From: Sporobolomyces roseus
Taxonomy: Eukaryota > Basidiomycota > Microbotryomycetes > Sporidiobolales > Sporidiobolaceae
Length of the DNA: 64,000 nucleotides
Assembly: GCA_016617785.1 (NCBI GenBank)
Contig: JADILM010000001.1
Location: 248,001 to 312,000, forward strand
Direction of reading: 5' to 3'
The notes under the pieces were generated by a model. It ran no database searches. It was not told the DNA's origin and was given only the letters and a program-made list of their open reading frames with translations. Position 1 is the stretch's first letter, and the number at the start of each line of letters is the position of its first letter. Of the stretch, positions 57,594 to 64,000 are shown piece after piece. The position numbers were made by a program, and so were the translations under genes.

Positions 57594-58430
57594 TATTTTG
57601 CGAAGGGGGGAAGGGTTAGAGTGAGGAGAAGAAGGGGAGAGAGATGAAAGAATCAGATCAGTTGATCAGTTGAAGTATTTCTCTATCCGAAAAAGGAGGG
57701 AGGAAGGGATGGACTAGTTGAGGAGTTGAGTAGGCCGTAATTTGAGGGGAAGCGACGGGAGAAGAAGTGCGAGTTTGAAAGACCGTGGAACGACGAGGAG
57801 AGTTGTGCTGAGTGGGCTTGCGGTAGGACTGGAGGATTGAATTCGCCGTTAGATTGAGGAATAGAATGGTTCATGTGGGTAGGGAGGAGAGGGAGTTAGG
57901 AAAGATGTGAGAGGAAAGGGAAAGAAGAGAGAGAGAGAGAGAGACGAGAGCGATACGACGAGGGAGAGGCATACTATAGACCGCACTCGGCTGCAATAGA
58001 CTGAGTAGACTCACCTAAGTATGTATGTACTAGTCTGAACCTTGGATGTGGTGGAGGAGAGAGGGAGAGCTGCAACTTCGAGTCGAATTCTTCGAATTCA
58101 TCAGTTGAATTGCTCTACATTCATTCACCTTCGACATTGAAAGGGAGACTGGCAGGAGGAGTAGAATAGCTGGAATAGACATGCTCAGATCATTCGGATC
58201 TTCCGTGAGTGGATTCGCTCCTCTCTCACTCTCATTTCCCCCTTCAACTCTTCTAGACCACTTCTCGCTCTCTCAACTGCACTATGCACGTTCGCTCGAA
58301 TACAGAAAGTCAATAGGGATAGTCAAGTAAAGCTGGGAAGCGCGAAGGAGCTAGATCAAGGTCTCACTCCCTCTCTTCGCAATCAGTCAACTAATCTCAC
58401 TTTCTCTTTCCTTGTCCTCCTCTCCTCTCG
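57594..58430. promoter_or_regulatory. divergent promoter region between KH and GT2–GT4 genes
   Basis: 837 bp upstream of both genes. It contains an AGAGAGAG microsatellite around 57925–57945 (AG repeated about nine times) and pyrimidine-rich leader sequence before 58431. No gene seen. Confidence 0.45.
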
Positions 58431-61312
58431 ATGTCCTTCGAATACTTCCAGTCTGCAAGGGATAAACATCGTAACTCGGATGTCGACCTCGACCCTCGAC
58501 TCAGCTTGCGATCTCGTCGTCCTTCCTTATCCTCCCCCTCTTCAAACTTTTCTTCTTCTCGACGAAAGCTTCGAGCCCTCTTGATCGCCGCCTCGACTCT
58601 CACTTTCGTCTACATCGCATACACCCAAGTCTATTCCTTCTACTCGCCTTCCTCTTCCTCCTCCTATTCCTCCTCCTCAAAATGGATTCGACCTCATCGA
58701 AAACCTGCGACCACCATTCCTGCCTCCAAATCCCCTTTCCTACCTTCCGAGAACCCCCTCCCAGTTCACTTCCAAGAGTCCCTCATGATCTATCACAACA
58801 CCCCCGTCGCCTCTTCTCGACCACCACCGAACCAATTCCTTCTCGACCCGAAAACAGATCTCTCCCGACCTGAAATCGCAATCATTACTTCAACGAACAA
58901 TCCTCGACCCGAAATGCTAGAAACCGCAACGACCGTGTTTGGACAATCCTTACAGAACTTTGTTTGGGTCATCGTCGACGACCATACGACCGAAACGAAG
59001 AGTTTGGAATTATTGAAAGAGTTGGCACAAGATCCTCGAGTCGTCATCGTCAAGAATACCGGTACGCAAGGATTAGCGGCCGGTCGAAACGTCGGAATCG
59101 ATTACGTCTTCACACATTACCAATCGAGTCGAGTTCCACCTTACCTCACTTCTTTGGACGACGACGACTTGTTCGAGTTCACGGCGTTGGAGAAATCGAT
59201 TTGGATGTTGAATTCGAATCCGGAGTGGGACTTGGCCGGGTTCAGGTACATCAAGTTTGGAAGTTCGAATGAAACTGTCACGACTGGATTACATTCGGGC
59301 GAAGACAACTTTTTCAAAGGCAATTTCGTACCGAATTCGGCGATTTATACGAGTAGGTCAGTGAGGGCTAGTGGGTGTAGGTATGATGAGGTCGAGTTTC
59401 ATGATGGTGGAGAGGATTGGGATTTCTGGATGTGTTTGGCAGAGAATGGATTTTGGGGTGGTTCTCTCATTGAACCTCTCTACTGGTCAGTTTATACCAC
59501 TCCTTTCCCCTTCTTTCGATCTCGTTTGACGAAGAGCATGATCTGTGCAGGTATCGAGTCAATACACCCAAGTTTCGATCTCAACGCTGGGGAAACACTT
59601 TCCTCACTGGTTTCGACGCTCTCAAACAGCACATTCAGAAGCGTCACCCATCCCTCGGCAAGACTGGAGGGTTCCCAGCGATGAAGCCGAAGCAGAATAT
59701 TCAACTCGAACCGGTTAGTTGGGAAATGCCCTATGAGAGCGGATTGGCGAGAACGGATAGAGCTGTCGTATTCGTCGTACCTTGGCTCTTTGTTGGAGGG
59801 TGAGCTTCTCTCCCTTGTTCTGCTCTCAGCGAGTGACCAGACTGACTCTGATCTTCGCATTTGTCGAATTCTAGAGCAGACATTGGTTCGTTCTCTCGCT
59901 TCGCGCCTGTTACTGAAACCGAGACTGACCCTTCCCTCGACTTGCAGGAGCTCTACACATGATCCAACTGTATGCTGAAGCTGGATATCGAGTATCGCTC
60001 ATCCTCACCCTCTCGAAAGTTCCAGACGGAATCGAACTCCTTCCTCAAGTTCTCCAGTACACTCACGACGTTCACCTCATCCCTTCCTTCCTTCGAGCGC
60101 ACGATTTCCCGAGGTACTTCAAGCACATCGTCGAGAGTCGTGGAGCGAAACAGGTCATCTTGAGCAACAGTCAGTTGACCTACGAGATGCTGCCTGCTTT
60201 GACCGAACAAATGCCAGATGTCGAATTCATCGATGTAAGCGTATTCTCTCGTATTCTCAGCGTCATTGATGAGCTGACGAGAACGAGTTGCACAGTACCT
60301 TCATAACGAAGCTTACGATGGATGGAAATCTGGAGGATACCCTCGATACTCCCTCATCTTCCAACGTTACCTCTCTCGCACGATCACCTGCTCTCACTAT
60401 CTTAAACAATGGCTCCTCACCCAAGGTCATCTCGATTCTGCTCGAATCGGAGTCGTCAAACTCGGAATCGAAGCATCTCATTTCACTCCCGCTTCTCCCT
60501 CAGCTCGAGATCACGCCAAATCAACTTTACTCGGTCTCGAACCTGAAACGATCGTCATTACTGTCGTCGCACGATTGGATCCTCAGAAACGTTCGACCCT
60601 CGTTCCGAAGATCGCGAAAGAGTTGTCGAGTTTGACTGAGGAGGATTTCGTGATCGTTATGATTGGAGATGGAGACTTGAGGAAACCGCTCGAGAGAGTA
60701 ATTGAGCAAGAAGGAGTGGGAGAGTTTGTCAAGGTATTGGGAAACAAGGATGAACCGGTCAAATATCTCGAGGCGACAGATATCTTCCTCTTACCGAGTA
60801 TGAGTGAAGGGATCTCGGTTGCAGTGACGGAAGCGATGGCGATGGGTTTACCGATTGTTACTGCGAGAGCTGGAGCTTTACCAGAACAATTGGGAGAACT
60901 CGACGATCAAGGTCAACGGAACCTCAATGCGAACCTAGGAGGAATCCTCATCGATCACAAACTCGACATCATCAACGACGTACCAGCTTACGCCAAGGCT
61001 CTGCATTCACTCATGATCGACCCTTCGACCCGACGTAGACTCGGCGGAAACGCTCGAAAACTCGTCGAAACTGGATTCGATTGGAGGACTTCATTGGCCG
61101 AGATGTTTGTCGAGACGGAGAAAGCGAGGAACATTGAAGGACATGCAGGAGATGGAAGATACCCGAATCCGTCAGCATACCTCGCAACTCAGATGTTGTT
61201 GTGCGAGAATTGGAAAGAAACAGATATGCTAGGGAATTGTGAGTTTGAATACACCCTCTCTCTCGTCACTACTCTCGTTGACGCTGTTTCCTTTCTCGCA
61301 GATCCTTGGTAA
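58431..61312 (+). CDS. membrane-anchored double glycosyltransferase (GT2 + GT4)
   Basis: Exons 58431–59485, 59551–59799, 59875–59885 (11 nt), 59948–60234, 60296–61238 and 61302–61312 give 851 residues. A basic N-terminus is followed by a signal anchor (RALLIAASTLTFVYIAYTQV, about 48–67). The first catalytic domain is GT2-like: EIAIITSTNNPRPEMLETAT, VWVIVDDHTT, GLAAGRNVGIDYV and SLDDDDLFEF (D-x-D metal site), then GGEDWDFWMCL. The second is GT4-like: VVFVVPWLFVGGADIGALH, ITVVARLDPQKRSTL, MIGDGDLRKPLE, and PSMSEGISVAVTEAMAMGLP, the E-x7-E-type motif, then ARAGALPEQLG. Such fusions suggest synthesis of a repeating or two-sugar glycan in the Golgi; the product is unknown. Confidence 0.88.
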
Positions 61313-61709
61313 ACAGCGCGTTCTTGTATGACATTCACGTCCCTTATTTATATCCACTTCATTCGTACAATCACCCTTGACGAGCAATTCATACACACCT
61401 GGAATCGTAACGACATGCCGCAACTCGCTCGTCTCAATCGTCGCCCAAAAGCAATAGAATCAATCGCAGAACAAACCAACTTCGACTAAAATCGCGCTCC
61501 ACTACCTGTTCTCCTCTTTTCCCGACCAGCTTCATCGACTCCCTCAGACCCTTACTCAGAGACGAACTCCGCTTCGAGATGGTTCTACCGTTGCGCTTGA
61601 TCGAGACGATAGATTCGTGACTTTCGATGCGAAAGAGACTCGGCGTGAGTTTTGTTGAGTCGTACTGCTCTGCGACCCTTGGTCTGCTCAAGTGAGCCAT
61701 TCCTGGGGA
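61313..61709. other. convergent 3' region, no gene seen
   Basis: About 400 bp between the GT gene and the last minus-strand cluster; no feature seen. Confidence 0.35.
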
Positions 61710-62620
61710 TCAGAAGTGACTGGTTCTGCACAGATGAATCGAGAAACTGACAACGAGCTTTTCGGCGCGTCCAACGAGATTTTCCTGCATCGCTAGAGAT
61801 ACATCGTCAGTCTTGAAGGTCTCGAATTTGGGAGCCGAAAGAAAGCAGGAACAGACGAGATAGTCCTCGTCATCTTGTTCTTCGTTGACTCGATAGATCT
61901 CAACAATCTTCTCGACGTATCCAGCAACAAGCTGAGCCAAAGGTTGAGTTCTCCCTTCGTAGCTCATCGATTGAAATTTGTGCCAATCCGAGTGCGTAAT
62001 CGTCTTGAGTTGATGTTGGAGATTGACCATACGAAGGTACAATCTGGAATGTGAGAGAAGGATATCGACAATTGGACCATCCTCGAGAGCTCGGACAAGT
62101 TCTTCCGGCGTGTTCTCGCAGCTCGAGTGGTGATAGCGAGGAGCCTGGTTCGCCTGTATCAACAGTTGTCAAGTAGTTAGCAGTGAATCCTTGGTGAGGT
62201 ACAGGAGAGGAGGGGAAACGCTGTAGAACAGACAAGGAGAATCAATGAATATTTAACGAGACGATGCTGAATCAGGGTTGTCAAATATCAGTCTTTGTAC
62301 TGACTGATCTGGTATATGATCAGCTGGAGGAGTGGACGTCTCACCAAGTCCTGCATTGGAGGTTTCGTCTGTTCCACCATTTCCAGTACTTCACGAACGC
62401 TTGAAACTACAGCCGATCGGCGATTCTCATTACCCAACTTCAATTTGTCCAATTGCGACCATCTAGCGGAATCCATATTGTGCAAGTTGTGTTCGAGCTG
62501 ACTGAGTAACGGTAGAATCGTGCTGGGTAACCTTTTCCACTTCAAAGCTTTACGAGTGCGAGCGAGTAAGGCATCGGCTAGTTCTCGAGCTGTCAGTTCT
62601 GGATGAATTGCTGAAGACAT
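61710..62620 (-). CDS. two-module (A2–B2) protein, copy 2 of a tandem pair
   Basis: Module A2: ATG 62620 to about 62288–62300, starting MSSAIHPELTARELADALLA and containing MDSARWSQLDKLKLGNENRR. Module B2: exon 62153–61857, containing NTPEELVRALEDGPIVDILL and HSDWHKFQSMSYEG. A third exon follows after a GTCTGT donor and ends at 61710. The layout copies the neighbour at 62805–63681: A exons of 333 nt in both, B exons of 291 and 297 nt, then a short tail. The A2–B2 join could not be placed: the candidate donors GTCAGT and GTACAA near 62290–62297 do not give the phase that B2 needs. A2 may be a stand-alone 110-residue gene, or a frame error may exist. No known family. Confidence 0.5.
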
Positions 62621-62804
62621 GGCGGAGCGATCGTCGATAGGAATCGAGGTGGAGGGAGGAGGGGAAGATGAACGAGCGGCGGGACCAGAACAGAGCGAGC
62701 GCGGCTTCTGCGTATCTCTGGGCTGTGTCTTTCGACGAGCGCGCGTCTGATGTAGTCTCGAGAAGAAACAGTCAGTCGATCTAGGGTCGAAGAGGCAAGA
62801 GCAG

Positions 62805-63681
62805 TCAACATACGATGTCAGCGATGAGACGTCTCTGGAGAACACAGAAACAGTCAGTGCGATTACAGTGAGAAGGAGTGATTTGACACGAGCTCACAAT
62901 GTAAGATTCCTGTACACCATCTGATCGACTGTAGGTCTCGATGATGTGTCCCACGGATCCAGCAATGACTTGAGCAAACATTCTGTCTCCATCTAATTTC
63001 ATCGTCTGCAGCTTTGCCCAGGCTCGCACACCAATCTTGTTTAGATGTTGTCTAAGCGCTTCGAGCTCACGATACATTTCGTAGTTATGGAGCAGGACGT
63101 CGACGATGGGTCCATCGTAGAGTGCTTGAGCGAGTTGTCGAGGTGTGTTGTCGGGAGTCACGGGATCGAAGTGAGCGAGCCTTTGCGTCTGCGCGAATCA
63201 GGCATAGAGTATTCGTAAGTTGTCGCGAATGATCGAACTCGAAGAACCCTTACGAGAAGAATCGAAAGTTTCGCATAGAGACGTGGCTGCAGAAATTAAT
63301 CACGAGGTCAGTCTCCTCCTTTCAAGACACGGTGTGGCAGAGACTTACAGCATCCTGATACCAGTCTGCGTCCCAAGCCAAATCCTCATACCAATATCCC
63401 TTGTGCTTGCACACGCTAACGACTTCTCGAACTCCGACAACTATCATTGATCTGAAACTCTCCTGGCCAACCTTGAGCTCATCTAGTTTGACCCAGTCAC
63501 GTTCTGATACATCCTCGAGTTCGTACTTGAGTTGAGCTAACGCGGGAAGCAACAAGGGATACTTGTCGCGCAGTTCGTCGTCTCTCATTTCCCGCAGAGG
63601 TCCCTCGACTACTGCTTGGACCAGGTCCTTCGGCTTCGCGTCGTCTGATAGATCGTGATAGAATGGTGGAGTCCAAGGCAT
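62805..63681 (-). CDS. two-module (A1–B1) protein, copy 1 of a tandem pair
   Basis: Exons 63681–63349, 63188–62898 and 62834–62805 are all phase 0 and give 217 residues. Module A1 (about 16–95) reads KPKDLVQAVVEGPLREMRDD ... RDWVKLDELKVGQESFRSMI. Module B1 (about 122–205) reads TPRQLAQALYDGPIVDVLL ... RAWAKLQTMKLDGDRMFAQV. Both share P-x-(D/E/Q)-L-x-x-A, a small-residue turn G-P-(L/I), and W-x-K-L-(D/Q)-x-(L/M)-K, with helical periodicity and no catalytic motif. A 9-residue exon ends the protein (RRLIADIVC). I do not recognise the family; a helical protein-binding repeat is a reasonable guess only. The next gene repeats the A–B order. Confidence 0.7.
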
Positions 63682-64000
63682 GCTGGGTCAGTTGTCTTTT
63701 GCTGGTAGAGAGAGATAGAGAGGAGAGAGAAACGAACGGTTATATACTGAACGGCACGAGGTGTAGAGTCCGCGGTTTCTCCGGTCTTTCATTCGTGGAA
63801 GCAATATGGGGTCAGCGCATGGGAGCCGGCCTGAGCAGACTTGAGAGACGCAAGATCGATCCGAAGAAACCGACAGAGCTACAGAAGGGCGATGACGAAG
63901 CAGGGAGCGTTATTCAATCGCTCTGGGCGTAGACAGAAGCTCTCTGAGCATAGTAAGCTAGTGCAAGATAGATCAGAAGCGATGTGAAGCGAGTGGAAGG
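63682..64000. other. upstream region of the A–B gene, no gene seen
   Basis: Contains a short AGAGAGA run and the probable promoter of the A1–B1 gene. The 89-codon plus-strand frame here shows no protein signal. Confidence 0.35.

Noticed and set aside
57925..57950. AG microsatellite upstream of the KH gene as a functional element
   Set aside because: Short and simple; common in promoters of this window, with nothing to suggest a special role.

Overview
The window is nuclear DNA of a basidiomycete fungus (inference). The genes are split by many short GT–AG introns of about 45–75 bp, several exons are only 10–20 nt long, and the proteins are typically fungal (Exo84, Dsk2, Qcr2, Ubc8, Ctf8, Opi3, Krr1, a Zn2Cys6 regulator, a purine nucleoside permease). 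The motif TCGA is strikingly frequent. I cannot fix the class from sequence alone. Open frames in these genes are interrupted by introns, so coordinates below span from start to stop and the exon limits I read are in the evidence text.

Layout. 1–20.6 kb: the 3' end of an INO80F-like gene; a GNAT acetyltransferase; a small unrecognised gene; a cytochrome P450 (minus); QCR2; EXO84; DSK2; then on the minus strand a DUF1752 (Mks1/GATA-like) protein and an unrecognised Ser-rich protein. 20.6–36.5 kb is the most dynamic part. UBC8 (minus) and CTF8 (plus) each have, directly upstream, one arm of a 373–375 bp inverted repeat containing an intron-bearing tRNA-Pro(AGG) gene. The 12.85 kb between the arms holds a complete-looking 7.65 kb tyrosine-recombinase retrotransposon (Gag, RT–RNase H, recombinase; Ngaro/PAT-type split direct repeats) and two or three small unrecognised genes. 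36.6–51.4 kb: a HIT-domain protein, OPI3, an unrecognised gene paralogous to the one inside the repeat-bounded block, a GT25 glycosyltransferase, a purine nucleoside permease, a PL14-like lyase with a GPI-like tail, KRR1 and a Zn2Cys6 regulator. 51.7–64 kb: a Snf2 ATPase with two PHD-like fingers, a triple-KH protein, a membrane-anchored GT2–GT4 double glycosyltransferase, and a tandem duplication of a two-module protein family that I do not recognise.

The genes are mostly independent housekeeping units and no biosynthetic cluster or operon-like arrangement is evident. The most notable signals are: the YR retrotransposon with an in-frame stop between Gag and its zinc-knuckle region; the tRNA-bearing inverted repeat; the A–B/A–B module family at the right end; a paralogous gene pair with conserved intron positions; and recurrent non-standard GTTCGY splice donors in at least six introns.
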